Origin: Bacteroidota bacterium
GTDB taxonomy: Bacteria; Bacteroidota; Bacteroidia; Bacteroidales; VadinHA17
Assembly: GCA_022561875.1 (NCBI GenBank)
Contig: JADFQJ010000011.1
Span: 1-64,000, forward strand
Direction: 5' to 3'
Length of the DNA: 64,000 nucleotides
A program made the position numbers and the translations under genes. The notes under the pieces were generated by a model that worked only from the letters and a program-made list of their open reading frames with translations, was not told the origin of the DNA and ran no database searches. Numbering within the stretch: position 1 is the stretch's first letter; every line of letters starts with the position of its first letter. Positions 1 to 7,904 of the stretch are shown piece by piece.

Positions 1-354
1 GAAATTACATAATTTTTACGTTTTTCGGGGGTTTTCTATGACTATTTATCAACATATTCTGCTGATCATCTGCGGATTATGTTATTGGCGAAGGTCCCTG
101 ATTAAGTAATCGTGTATTATAATTGTTTTATTGCTATTTACTCTTTTGTTGACTGCTGACTGCTGACTGTTAACTAATTATTTATGAAACCCGAAAATTA
201 AGGTTTTATTAATCAATTTTCGAAGCTAAATTCTTATTGTCAGCAAACATAATAAATTATTCGTAAACAAATTGGGATTAACAGTCCTTTATAGTAGAAG
301 AGAGGTGATGAGGAGAAGAAGGGAATAACGAAGTCATTATTTAGGACGTTTTTT
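1..354. other. Intergenic region with two repeat fragments
   Basis: No coding region is supported here. It holds a short tandem heptamer (TGACTGC, about three copies) at 150-174, directly followed at 175-239 by a stretch that recurs at 61025-61090. A few bases before the toxin stop there is a T-rich run. The left edge may belong to a gene outside the window, but no open frame is convincing. Confidence 0.6.
175..239 (+). repeat. Dispersed intergenic repeat, copy 1 (partner at 61025-61090)
   Basis: The stretch starting TAATTATTTATGAAA and running through TTAATCAATTTTCGAAGCTA aligns by eye, almost without gaps, with 61025-61090. Both copies are intergenic. Function unknown. Confidence 0.5.
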
Positions 355-618
355 TTATCGCTTTTTATATACATCTCTCCGATGGCCAACTTTTACCACA
401 ATTACAAAAAGTTTTTCATCTTCTATTGAATAGACAATACGATAATTTCCCTGGCGAATACGATACTTTTCTTCATCTGACAGCTTTTCACATCCAAAAG
501 GTCTTGGATTAATAGAAAGTTCTTTGATCCTTCCAACAATTTTCCGTAAAATCTTTTTTGGTACCTTTTCAAGTTCTTTTGCCGCAGATGGTTTAATGTA
601 AATTCTATATTTTACCAC
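355..618 (-). CDS. RelE/ParE-family type II toxin
   Basis: An 87-aa basic protein, the normal size for RelE/ParE toxins, which are ribosome-dependent mRNA endonucleases (RelE type) or gyrase poisons (ParE type). The family signature is visible: IKPSAAKELEKVPKK in helix 1, then the core strand motif RQGNYRIVYSI and the C-terminal VGHRRDVY. The GNYRIVY and HRRDVY motifs favour the RelE/YafQ side, so mRNA cleavage is the better guess, but this is inference. The start overlaps the end of the upstream antitoxin gene by 14 nt, which gives a translationally coupled antitoxin-first operon. An aconitase-type gene lies beyond it, so this looks like a small inserted accessory module. Confidence 0.85.
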   Translation of the reverse strand: MVKYRIYIKPSAAKELEKVPKKILRKIVGRIKELSINPRPFGCEKLSDEEKYRIRQGNYRIVYSIEDEKLFVIVVKVGHRRDVYKKR

Positions 619-838
619 TCGATTTCAGATCTTTCAATACATACTCAAAATCTAAATTTGGCTCGTTTAAACGCTCTTCAAAGGCTTCTAAATCCTCCAA
701 ATCTTCAGCAAATGAAAGCTTTACCGCTTCATTTACTATAGCTGAAATTGATTTAGAAACCTGGGCAGATTTAATCTTCAATGCCCGGTGAAGTTGCGGA
801 TCAAGATAAATTGTCGATCTTTTTAATGTTGATTCCAT
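605..838 (-). CDS. Ribbon-helix-helix antitoxin
   Basis: A 77-aa protein with an N-terminal ribbon-helix-helix DNA-binding motif: strand KRSTIYLDPQLHRALK followed by two helices with SKSISAIVNEAV. The acidic C-terminal half (EDLEDLEAFEERLNEP) is the expected toxin-wrapping tail. Such CopG/RelB-like antitoxins neutralise the partner RelE-type toxin and repress their own operon as dimers. It is the first gene of the pair, and its 3' end overlaps the toxin start. Candidate operator half-sites lie just upstream at 855-880. Confidence 0.85.
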   Translation of the reverse strand: MESTLKRSTIYLDPQLHRALKIKSAQVSKSISAIVNEAVKLSFAEDLEDLEAFEERLNEPNLDFEYVLKDLKSSGKI

Positions 839-854
839 AGCTCAATTATACATA

Positions 855-880
855 AAAACATTTTAACATCAAAACGTTTT
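855..880 (-). promoter_or_regulatory. Candidate operator of the toxin-antitoxin pair
   Basis: Two near-identical 10-bp palindromes, AAAACATTTT and the perfect AAAACGTTTT, lie 16 bp apart just upstream of the antitoxin start. RHH antitoxins commonly bind paired short palindromes. AT-richness makes chance occurrence possible. Confidence 0.35.
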
Positions 881-896
881 ACAGTTAAAATAAATA

Positions 897-2678
897 TTAC
901 TCCTGCGCCTTAACCCAGTTTACAAGTCCTTTTTTATTGACTATTTCCATAAGCTTTTCCGGCAGGGGGGCAAATAAGAATTGTTTTTCTTCTATTATTA
1001 TCTTTCCACCCAAAAAATCCACATCTGCCCTATCCCCTTCCCTGTATGCATCAACTGCTTCAGGAAGTACAATAAGCACAAGTCCCTGGTTTATAGCCGA
1101 ACGGTAGAATATCCTGTTTACCGATTTGACAATTATTGCCTTGATACCTGCATGTGCCAGTCCAACCGAAGGATGCTCACGGCTGCTGCCACACCCGAAG
1201 TTATCACCTGCGATGATCATATCACCCTTCTGAACATTTTTTGAGAAGGCAGGATCAAAACCCTTAAAAAGAAAAGGCATAATAGCTTCAGCATCTGAAC
1301 TAAGGATATCGTATGTCAGGTTCCCGGCGAACATCTGGTCGGTATTAAGATTATTGACATCCTTGTAGTTCCATACTCCATTGATCCTACGGTTTTCACC
1401 ATTTTTTATTTCGAGGGTTGAGCTTTGCTCTTTTGTATAGGGAAACTTATCGTCTGCATTAATGCCCCGTGGATCAGTTATCTCACCTTTAATAGCCGAA
1501 CAGGCAACTGTCGCAGGCGAAGCCAGGAATATTTCAGCGTTTTTATTACCCATTCGCCCAAGGAAATTCCTGTTTGCAGTTGATATAACTTTATATCCGT
1601 CAGCCGGTATCCCCTGCCCTGTCCCAAGGCATGGTCCGCACGAAGGACTTAAAACATTTGCACCTGCTTTTATCAATTTGGTGATAATCCCTTCTTCTAT
1701 TGCCTGCAGGTATATCTTTTCAGAAGCAGGAATAACAAGCAACTGGAAATCTTCAGTAATTTTTTTTCCGTCAAGCACCCCGGCAGCTATCTGTAAATCC
1801 TCCAGGCGTCCATTTGTACAGGTACCAATCAAGCCCTGCTGCAATTTTGTTCCCTGAACCTCAGAAACAGCTTTAACATTATCAACATGATGCGGCGCTG
1901 CCACAAGAGGAAATAGCTCATCCAGATTTATCTCCAGCTCTTTTGCATAATGAGCGCCTTCATCAGCCCAAACTCCTTTGATCTCTTTCTCATGATAAAA
2001 CTCAGAAAGTACCTCATCAGGCGGAAAAACCGCATTCTTAGCTCCCATTTCGGATGCAAGGTTAGCAAGTGTCATTCGTTCCGGGATGGAAAGACTTTTC
2101 ACTCCTTCGCCATGATATTCGATCGACATGTAATTGGCGCCTGCTGAGCCGGTCATACCAATGATCCATAACGAAATATCTTTTGCATAAACACCTTCCT
2201 TAAGTTTACCCTGCAGAGTTATCTTAACAGATTCCGGTACACGGAACCATGTTTCTCCCCTCTTCCAGATACCGGCTGATTCGGTACGGTCAATTCCGGC
2301 AGCCAGAGCATTAAAAGCGCCTGCCGTACAGGTATGGCTGTCGCTGCCGACAATTATCATCCCGGGCTTTGCATGGTAAGACATTATCTGGTGACATATT
2401 CCCTTTCCGGTATCGTAGAATCTTTTTATACCCTGTTCTCTAACAATATCCCGGATAGTCTGGTACTGGGTAGCCAGTTTAGCGCTTGTCGGGGGTGCAT
2501 TGTGGTCGAGTACTACCAACATCCGGTCGGGGTCAGCTACTCTCCTGCCCTCCATTTTCTGAAATGTTTTGTAAATAGAAGCGGTATTATCATGGGTAAG
2601 GACAATATCCGGTTTCCTGAACACAATAGAACCGGTTTCCGCTCCAAGGATCTTCTCTACGAAAGTTTTCTCTGACAT
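897..2678 (-). CDS. Fused aconitase/IPMI-superfamily hydro-lyase (paralog 1)
   Basis: This 593-aa protein fuses the LeuC-like large domain (about residues 1-420) to the LeuD-like swivel domain (about 450-593). That is shorter than AcnA (about 900 aa) and unlike two-subunit isopropylmalate isomerases. All three 4Fe-4S cysteines are present: C287 in GTCTNGRLEDL and C347/C350 in SPSCGPC. The large domain keeps the substrate-site DH pair (VLDHNAPP) and GSDSHTC. The swivel domain carries the active-site loop FGCGSSREHPS. Family knowledge predicts reversible dehydration-hydration of a citrate- or malate-like acid. It may be the TCA-cycle aconitase, but the exact substrate cannot be read from sequence. 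A second, divergent paralog lies directly upstream on the same strand, separated by a MITE-like repeat. Confidence 0.85.
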   Translation of the reverse strand: MSEKTFVEKILGAETGSIVFRKPDIVLTHDNTASIYKTFQKMEGRRVADPDRMLVVLDHNAPPTSAKLATQYQTIRDIVREQGIKRFYDTGKGICHQIMSYHAKPGMIIVGSDSHTCTAGAFNALAAGIDRTESAGIWKRGETWFRVPESVKITLQGKLKEGVYAKDISLWIIGMTGSAGANYMSIEYHGEGVKSLSIPERMTLANLASEMGAKNAVFPPDEVLSEFYHEKEIKGVWADEGAHYAKELEINLDELFPLVAAPHHVDNVKAVSEVQGTKLQQGLIGTCTNGRLEDLQIAAGVLDGKKITEDFQLLVIPASEKIYLQAIEEGIITKLIKAGANVLSPSCGPCLGTGQGIPADGYKVISTANRNFLGRMGNKNAEIFLASPATVACSAIKGEITDPRGINADDKFPYTKEQSSTLEIKNGENRRINGVWNYKDVNNLNTDQMFAGNLTYDILSSDAEAIMPFLFKGFDPAFSKNVQKGDMIIAGDNFGCGSSREHPSVGLAHAGIKAIIVKSVNRIFYRSAINQGLVLIVLPEAVDAYREGDRADVDFLGGKIIIEEKQFLFAPLPEKLMEIVNKKGLVNWVKAQE

Positions 2679-2934
2679 GGCTTATGTATCAATAATATAT
2701 TTAATCGTTTACCTATCATTTGTTGTCATATACTTCCTTCGATCGTGTCATATGTTCGCTATCGCTCACACGCTTTTATATAGTGAAACAGGATTTTGCG
2801 AGGAGCGTAGCGACGAAGCAATCTCCCAAGAACAACCGGAATGCCGAATAAACGGACCGTTATAGACTTTAGGAAAATCCATGAAAGATTGCTTCACTTC
2901 GTTCGCAAAATCCTTTTTCATCATTCATCCTTCC
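2679..2934. other. Spacer between the two aconitase-like genes
   Basis: No gene. It contains a short GC-richer segment around 2733-2773 (TCGTGTCATATGTTCGCT), reminiscent of the dispersed repeat at 16945 and 18858. After that comes a 125-bp inverted-repeat element (2790-2914) and a GAAGGAT-type heptamer run on the minus strand that touches the stop of the next gene. Confidence 0.6.
2790..2914 (-). repeat. MITE-like inverted-repeat element, copy A
   Basis: Begins AGGATTTTGCGAGGAGCG and ends GTTCGCAAAATCCT, so its termini are inverted repeats. The subterminal GAAGCAATCT and AGATTGCTTC are also inverted. Read on the minus strand it matches copies B (14291-14480) and C (54866-55005). The GCGTAGCGACGAAGCAATCT word is known from widespread bacterial dispersed repeats. 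Confidence 0.7.
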
Positions 2935-4746
2935 CTAAAACAAACCTCCATTCTGATAAATTTCCATCTGCACATCTGAGAACGGATCTGTTTTTGTTGA
3001 TTTTCCGTTTTCCAGGTTCTTAATCACGCCTGTTTCAAAGTTAACATGGATTTTATCACCACTTCCAATATTCAGGTCATCCAGGGTTTTATATACCATG
3101 ATCGGGAAAGCGGCATTAATTGCATTCCGTTCATAGATAGCTCCAAACGATTTTGCAAGAATAATCTGCACACCCAGCGATTTGAAACAGTCCACTGCCT
3201 GCTGGCGTGAGCTTCCGCTACCAAAGTTCTTTCCTGTTATAACAATATCACCCTTCTGTGCCTTGCCTGCAAAATCCTTATATCCTTCAAAGTTATCGAA
3301 AGTATATCGACCCATTTCATCGAAATCGGTAATTGTCAGATATTTATTATGAAAGATCATATCGGTATCTATATTGTCATGATCTATCACCCATACCCTG
3401 CCTTCCACAATTGTTGGTTTATCAAATGACGGCTTGGTTTCCTTTTTCACCTTCTCAATCCTTTCCAGCTTCTCAGAAGGTTCAAAAACAGCAGGTTCAG
3501 CAGGTATTTTATCAGGAGTAGTGATATATCCTGCCACTGCTGAAGCAGCTACTACTGCAGGTGATGCCAGGTAAACTTCACCTTTTCCCTGCTTACCGGG
3601 GAAATTCCTGTTACCTGTACTGACGGTTATCTCTCCTGGTCCGTTCTGTCCCACCTGTCCTGCTGCACAACCTGCACAACCTGCATTTGAAACCAAAGCG
3701 CCCGACTTTTTAAAAATCCGGATAATCCCTTCCTCAAGGCACTGGTCCCACACACTATTGGTTGATGGAACAATCTTAAGAACTACGCCCGGAGCAACTT
3801 TTCTTCCTTCAAGCACTGCGGCGGCAACTCTCATATCTTCCATCCTGCCGTTAGTGCAACTGCCGATAAAAGCCGAGTCGATCTTCGTTTTACCTGTCTC
3901 TGCAATATCAACAGTATCATGAGGATTCCCTGGTTTTGAAACCCTTATAATAAACTTACTCACATCAATATCAATCACCTGATCATATGCTGCATCTTCA
4001 TCAGGAGCGATTACCAGAGGTTCTTTTCCCGACCGGTCTTTACAATATTGAACTATTTGTTCATTTGGCGGGAAAATAATATTTATAGCGCCCATCTCTG
4101 TAGCCATCGAAGAAATGGTTATCCGGTCGTCAAGAGATAAAGTTTCAATAGCTTCACCTGCCATCTCAATGGAATAGCCCAGCAATGAATTTGCCCCGAA
4201 TTCAGAGAGAAGATTCAGGACAATATCTTTAGCAAAGATCCCTTGAGGAAATTGTCCGGTCAGATTCAGTTTCACTGTTGCAGGAACTTTGAACCATACC
4301 TTGCCTGTACTCCATGCAACAGCTATATCACGATCGCCCATTCCCTGTCCGAAAGCACCTACGGCACCCAGAATATTGGCATGTGAATCGGTTGAAATGG
4401 CAGTTGTTCCCGGGTACACCAGTCCTTCATCAATAAGAAGATGGGTTCCGATTCCTGCATCAATATCATATACTTTTATCCCGTGCTCTCTTGCAAATAT
4501 CCTGCATATCTGCTGGTTAGTCGCATATTTCTGATCAGAACCTGTTGGGTTGGTATCAAATGTAAAAAAGGTTTTTGAAGGATCATCAATCCCCAGGTTA
4601 TTCTCTTTTATATTCTTCACAACATTAGGTCCCCCAAAGTCTCTGGCAACTCTAACATCGATCTCCACATCAACAATATCTCCGGGTTTTACTTTATCCC
4701 TGCCTGAATGAATGGCAAGTATCTTTTCAGTCATTGTTAATCCCAT
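2935..4746 (-). CDS. Fused aconitase/IPMI-superfamily hydro-lyase (paralog 2)
   Basis: A 603-aa large-plus-swivel fusion with the same architecture as its neighbour but clearly divergent. The cluster cysteines are conserved (C297 in GSCTNGRMEDM, C357/C360 in NAGCAGC), as is the swivel loop FGSGSSRQQAV. In the region where the superfamily normally has a DH pair, the sequence reads TFDTNPTGSDQK, so the usual histidine appears to be replaced. This suggests a substrate or mechanism different from paralog 1. A 2-methylcitrate-, homocitrate- or dimethylmalate-type substrate is possible but only inferred. No synthase or dehydrogenase partner is adjacent. The start may be the first Met or MTEK four codons later. 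Confidence 0.8.
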   Translation of the reverse strand: MGLTMTEKILAIHSGRDKVKPGDIVDVEIDVRVARDFGGPNVVKNIKENNLGIDDPSKTFFTFDTNPTGSDQKYATNQQICRIFAREHGIKVYDIDAGIGTHLLIDEGLVYPGTTAISTDSHANILGAVGAFGQGMGDRDIAVAWSTGKVWFKVPATVKLNLTGQFPQGIFAKDIVLNLLSEFGANSLLGYSIEMAGEAIETLSLDDRITISSMATEMGAINIIFPPNEQIVQYCKDRSGKEPLVIAPDEDAAYDQVIDIDVSKFIIRVSKPGNPHDTVDIAETGKTKIDSAFIGSCTNGRMEDMRVAAAVLEGRKVAPGVVLKIVPSTNSVWDQCLEEGIIRIFKKSGALVSNAGCAGCAAGQVGQNGPGEITVSTGNRNFPGKQGKGEVYLASPAVVAASAVAGYITTPDKIPAEPAVFEPSEKLERIEKVKKETKPSFDKPTIVEGRVWVIDHDNIDTDMIFHNKYLTITDFDEMGRYTFDNFEGYKDFAGKAQKGDIVITGKNFGSGSSRQQAVDCFKSLGVQIILAKSFGAIYERNAINAAFPIMVYKTLDDLNIGSGDKIHVNFETGVIKNLENGKSTKTDPFSDVQMEIYQNGGLF

Positions 4747-4916
4747 AACTATATTATTTTTTTTTCAACCAGAACGTTCACAAGTAAAAAATCGTTGGGC
4801 AGTTATCTACCGTGCTTTAATTAATTGTATATCCGACTCAATTTCAGTACTTTATTTGATTAATAATATCATACCTGCCCTATGCTTTTTGCTAGCTGTT
4901 ATAAGCTGGGTGTTAT

Positions 4917-5444
4917 TTAGTCCGTTTCTTTTCTAATGTTTTTATACCCAATTTTTCTTCTTGGCTTTTCTTCTATTTTTTTTTGATGCAGAGCGTCGAT
5001 TTTATCAAGTAAAAATTTAAACACTTGATTTATTTTATCGTCTAATGCTCGTATTTCTGAACGTAAATCTTTATTTTCCATTAACATCGCCCGATACCTG
5101 GCAAAAGCCCTCATAATGTCAATATTAATAGAAATTGCCTTTTTAGAACGCAATACAGACGAAAGCATTGCTACTCCTTGTTCGGTAAATACCAATGGAT
5201 TTACACTTGAATGTTTCAAGTTAGATAACCGGTCACAATTTGTTACCAGTTGTTCCTTTTCTTCATTGGTAAGTTGAAACATAAAGTCATCAGGAAATCT
5301 GTCAATATTTCTTTTTACTTGTTGTTTTAATACTTTTGTTTCAGTTTCGTATAATGCTGCTAAATCAGCATCAACCATTATTTTATATCCGCGAAATTCA
5401 AATATTAATGATTGATAATCAGCTTTTATTAAAGTACTTTCCAT
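4917..5444 (-). CDS. ORF6N-domain DNA-binding protein
   Basis: A 175-aa protein with an ORF6N (KilA-N related) domain over about residues 10-100: FRGYKIMVDADLAALYETET, then FPDDFMFQLTNEE and LVFTEQGVAMLSSVLRS, all diagnostic for the family. The C-terminal part is helical and basic (DKINQVFKFLLDKIDAL), a likely coiled coil. ORF6N domains occur in phage and mobile-element proteins and are thought to bind DNA. A perfect 11-bp inverted repeat sits 13 nt upstream of the start codon (5458-5482), and a 22/25-identical copy of it lies inside the coding sequence at 5227-5251. Autoregulation is therefore plausible. It interrupts a metabolic gene run and looks acquired. Confidence 0.85.
   Translation of the reverse strand: MESTLIKADYQSLIFEFRGYKIMVDADLAALYETETKVLKQQVKRNIDRFPDDFMFQLTNEEKEQLVTNCDRLSNLKHSSVNPLVFTEQGVAMLSSVLRSKKAISINIDIMRAFARYRAMLMENKDLRSEIRALDDKINQVFKFLLDKIDALHQKKIEEKPRRKIGYKNIRKETD
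5227..5251. promoter_or_regulatory. Intragenic echo of the ORF6N upstream palindrome
   Basis: The 25-mer here (AACCGGTCACA, then ATTTGTTACCAGTT) differs from the perfect palindrome at 5458-5482 at only three positions. It encodes the LVTNCDRL segment of the ORF6N protein. It could be a second binding site or a shared-ancestry fragment. Confidence 0.4.
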
Positions 5445-5457
5445 CGTATTGATTTAA

Positions 5458-5482
5458 AACTGGTCACATTTTGTGACCAGTT
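5458..5482 (-). promoter_or_regulatory. Perfect palindrome upstream of the ORF6N gene
   Basis: AACTGGTCACA-TTT-TGTGACCAGTT is a perfect inverted repeat with 11-bp arms and a 3-nt centre, immediately upstream of the ORF6N start. It is a good candidate operator for that protein. Confidence 0.6.
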
Positions 5483-5559
5483 CGTTCAATATGTAAAAGC
5501 AAAGAATTATTCTTTTTCAATCCTTTCTGTTTTATAACATTTCAATACCTACAACAGTG

Positions 5560-6741
5560 TTATATCTCCAAAACAAGCGCTGAAGCGCCACCTCCCCCAT
5601 TACATAGTCCGGCAACGCCATATTTTGCATTATTTTGTTTTAAAACGTTTATAAGTGTAACAACAATTCGCGCTCCGGAAGCACCGATAGGATGGCCCAG
5701 AGAAACAGCTCCTCCGTTAATATTAACCTTGTCACTGTTCAGTTCCAGTTCATTTAGTGTAGCGAGCATCACAACTGCGAACGCCTCATTTATTTCAAAA
5801 TAATCCACCTGATCCTGCTTCAGTCCTGCTTTTTTCAAAGCTTTAGTAATGGCCTTTGCCGGTGCAGTAGTAAACCATTCAGGAGCCTGTGCAAAATCCG
5901 CATAACCAATAATCCGTGCCAAAGGCTTTATACCCATCTTCTCAGCCTTATCAGGAGATATCAATACAACCGCAGCAGCGCCGTCATTAATAGTCGAAGC
6001 ATTTGCAGCAGTTACCGTACCATCTTTTTCAAAAACCGGTTTTAATTTCGGTATTTTTTCAAAATCTGTTTTTGTAAATTCCTCATCCACATCAACAATC
6101 ACCGGATCACCTTTTCTTTGTTTGATCTCAACCGGGACAATTTCATCCTTAAAAAGTCCTTTTTCCGTAGCTGCTGCAGATCGCCTGTATGACTCTTCAG
6201 CAAATTTATCCTGTTCCTCACGACTTATCTTCTTTTCTCGTGCACATAATTCTGCTGCACACCCCATATGATAGTCGTTATACACATCCCATAAACCATC
6301 TTTTACCATGCCGTCAATTAGTTTTGAGTCTCCAAGCTTATGCCCTGTCCTGTGTCCCGGCAGATAAAACGGGACATTAGACATGCTCTCCATACCACCT
6401 GCAACAACAATATCATTATCACCGGCTAGTATTGATTGTACGCCCAGCATAATGGCCTTCATTCCTGAGCTGCAAACCTTATTCACCGTAGTACATGGAA
6501 TGCAATCCGGTAATCCTGCAAAAATAGCAGCCTGCCTGGCAGGTGCCTGTCCGAGATCAGCAGAAAGAACATTTCCCATAAAAACTTCATCCACATCGCT
6601 ACTGTCAATCCCTGCCCTCTCCACTGAGTTTTTAATTGCAATGGCGCCTAAAGCGGTGGCACTCAAAGAAGACAATGAACCTCCGAAACTGCCAACCGGT
6701 GTACGGGCAGCCGAAATAATATAAACTTCCTTTTTTTCCAT
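5560..6741 (-). CDS. Acetyl-CoA C-acetyltransferase (thiolase)
   Basis: A 393-aa protein of normal thiolase II length. The nucleophilic cysteine C90 lies in NKVCSSGMKA. The NEAF motif, the catalytic His in SLGHPIGASGAR (about H350) and the second cysteine in CNGGGGASA (about C380) are all present. Thiolases of this type condense two acetyl-CoA to acetoacetyl-CoA or run the reverse cleavage. The length and short loops fit a biosynthetic or degradative acetoacetyl-CoA thiolase in the cytoplasm. No 3-hydroxyacyl-CoA dehydrogenase or CoA transferase is adjacent, so the pathway is open. It is the first gene of a minus-strand run and has a long divergent spacer upstream. Confidence 0.93.
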   Translation of the reverse strand: MEKKEVYIISAARTPVGSFGGSLSSLSATALGAIAIKNSVERAGIDSSDVDEVFMGNVLSADLGQAPARQAAIFAGLPDCIPCTTVNKVCSSGMKAIMLGVQSILAGDNDIVVAGGMESMSNVPFYLPGHRTGHKLGDSKLIDGMVKDGLWDVYNDYHMGCAAELCAREKKISREEQDKFAEESYRRSAAATEKGLFKDEIVPVEIKQRKGDPVIVDVDEEFTKTDFEKIPKLKPVFEKDGTVTAANASTINDGAAAVVLISPDKAEKMGIKPLARIIGYADFAQAPEWFTTAPAKAITKALKKAGLKQDQVDYFEINEAFAVVMLATLNELELNSDKVNINGGAVSLGHPIGASGARIVVTLINVLKQNNAKYGVAGLCNGGGGASALVLEI

Positions 6742-7244
6742 AAAATTTGTTTTATGCTAATTCAATATTTTAAAATTCTTATTTTCGTTTTTAAAGTACA
6801 ATTTATTTACCTAAATACATATTTGTTTAGGAAATACTTGCCTAAACCGGTAAACTTCTTCTTACTTTCTCCCCTTACTTCTTCTCTCTTCACTTTTGCC
6901 CACAGTGAAATGTGCTCCTTTATACTTTCTTCATCAATCATCATTCGTCCTTCCATTCATTCTTCATCCTTAAAAAAGCGAAAGCAAAACTTGATAGTTA
7001 CTAATTTTTTTTGTAAATTGCTCACAATATAAAACTGTAAACCTAAGTCTCAAAAAATAATTTATTCCGGTTAAAAACCCGGTAATAGATATATGTAATA
7101 GAATAGCAAATAAAAAGTTATATTTTATGTGCCATTATATTCATAAACCACGTAAAGGCATTTAAATATGCCCTGCACCTGATATTATGCAGTGCAGGGT
7201 AATAATATAACTCTATGTTCAAAACCAACTTAAAAATTTATGTT
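6742..7244. other. Divergent spacer with heptamer run and hairpin
   Basis: A non-coding 500-bp gap between the divergent thiolase and lipoprotein genes. It contains pyrimidine-rich degenerate tandem sequence, including a reverse-complement GAAGGAT/GAATGAT heptamer array at about 6928-6971. A hairpin at 7171-7199 (CCCTGCA arm against TGCAGGG, with one bulge) lies in the likely 5' leader of the lipoprotein gene. The 92-aa ORF in this spacer looks spurious. Confidence 0.6.
7171..7199 (+). promoter_or_regulatory. Hairpin in the leader of the lipoprotein gene
   Basis: CCCTGCACCTG and CAGTGCAGGG form a stem with a single bulged C around an ATATTATG loop. No T-run follows, so it is not a classical terminator. 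It may be a 5'-UTR structure or a terminator-like remnant. Confidence 0.35.
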
Positions 7245-7886
7245 ATGAAAACAATAATTCAAATATTTTATTTGTTTCCTGCCTTAGCGGTAACAGTAAT
7301 GAGTTGCCAGAAGGAACCTATAGAACCGGTAACGGAACTGGCTATTGACGGGGAACAAAAAGTTATAGCTGTAGAAAAAAATGGTATTGGCATTGAATTT
7401 TGTTTGCTGAATGAAGAAGGCGAACCGGCTACTGTTTTCAATGAAGGCGAGAACTTCAGATTTCGCCTGGCTATAACAAACAATGTTGAACCGGATACAG
7501 CTATGTATATAATTAGTAAATTTTTACAAAATTCTTCCCTTTTTATGGTTTTCAATAGTGCTGGTGATACGATAGGGAAACCTGTTATTTTTCGTGGGGC
7601 GGATTTAGTAGCTGAAACTACAAATCAAATAAAACAGGAAGAGAAATGGGATATAGAGATTCCCTGGCATGAAACCAGAGGTACGGAAGTGCCTTATGAT
7701 TATCATAATTTAATACGTTTCCTTAACTCTTATTTCATGGGTCTTAACCAACAACCTTTATCAAAGGGTAAGTATTATACAGAACTTACGCAACAGTTTT
7801 GCCTTGGGAAATATCTTCCGCATCCACAAAGTGAATTCGTATGTACAGATACTTTAGAATTAAAAATAAACTTTGAAATAAAATAA
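7245..7886 (+). CDS. Lipoprotein of unknown function
   Basis: The ORF track begins at 7215, but the internal ATG at 7245 starts a clean lipoprotein signal: MKTIIQIFYLFPALAVTVMS followed by the lipobox cysteine (VMSC). I prefer that start, giving 213 aa. After the lipidated Cys comes QKEPIEPVTELAIDGEQ and then a beta-rich region (VEKNGIGIEFCLLNEEGEPATVF, then EGENFRFRLAITN), suggesting one immunoglobulin-like or beta-sandwich domain. I do not recognise the family. It is 18 bp from the truncated secreted-protease gene on the same strand, so the two may have formed one transcript. Confidence 0.7.
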   Translation: MKTIIQIFYLFPALAVTVMSCQKEPIEPVTELAIDGEQKVIAVEKNGIGIEFCLLNEEGEPATVFNEGENFRFRLAITNNVEPDTAMYIISKFLQNSSLFMVFNSAGDTIGKPVIFRGADLVAETTNQIKQEEKWDIEIPWHETRGTEVPYDYHNLIRFLNSYFMGLNQQPLSKGKYYTELTQQFCLGKYLPHPQSEFVCTDTLELKINFEIK

Positions 7887-7904
7887 AACTTTAAATCAAT
7901 TATT

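Noticed and set aside
1462-1857. Plus-strand ORFs inside the aconitase-like genes (981, 1462, 1950, 2334, 4289)
   Set aside because: Shadows of long, well-conserved minus-strand genes.
5560-6741. Thiolase and the two aconitase-like enzymes as one pathway operon
   Set aside because: An ORF6N gene and a perfect palindrome separate them, and no connecting synthase or dehydrogenase is present.
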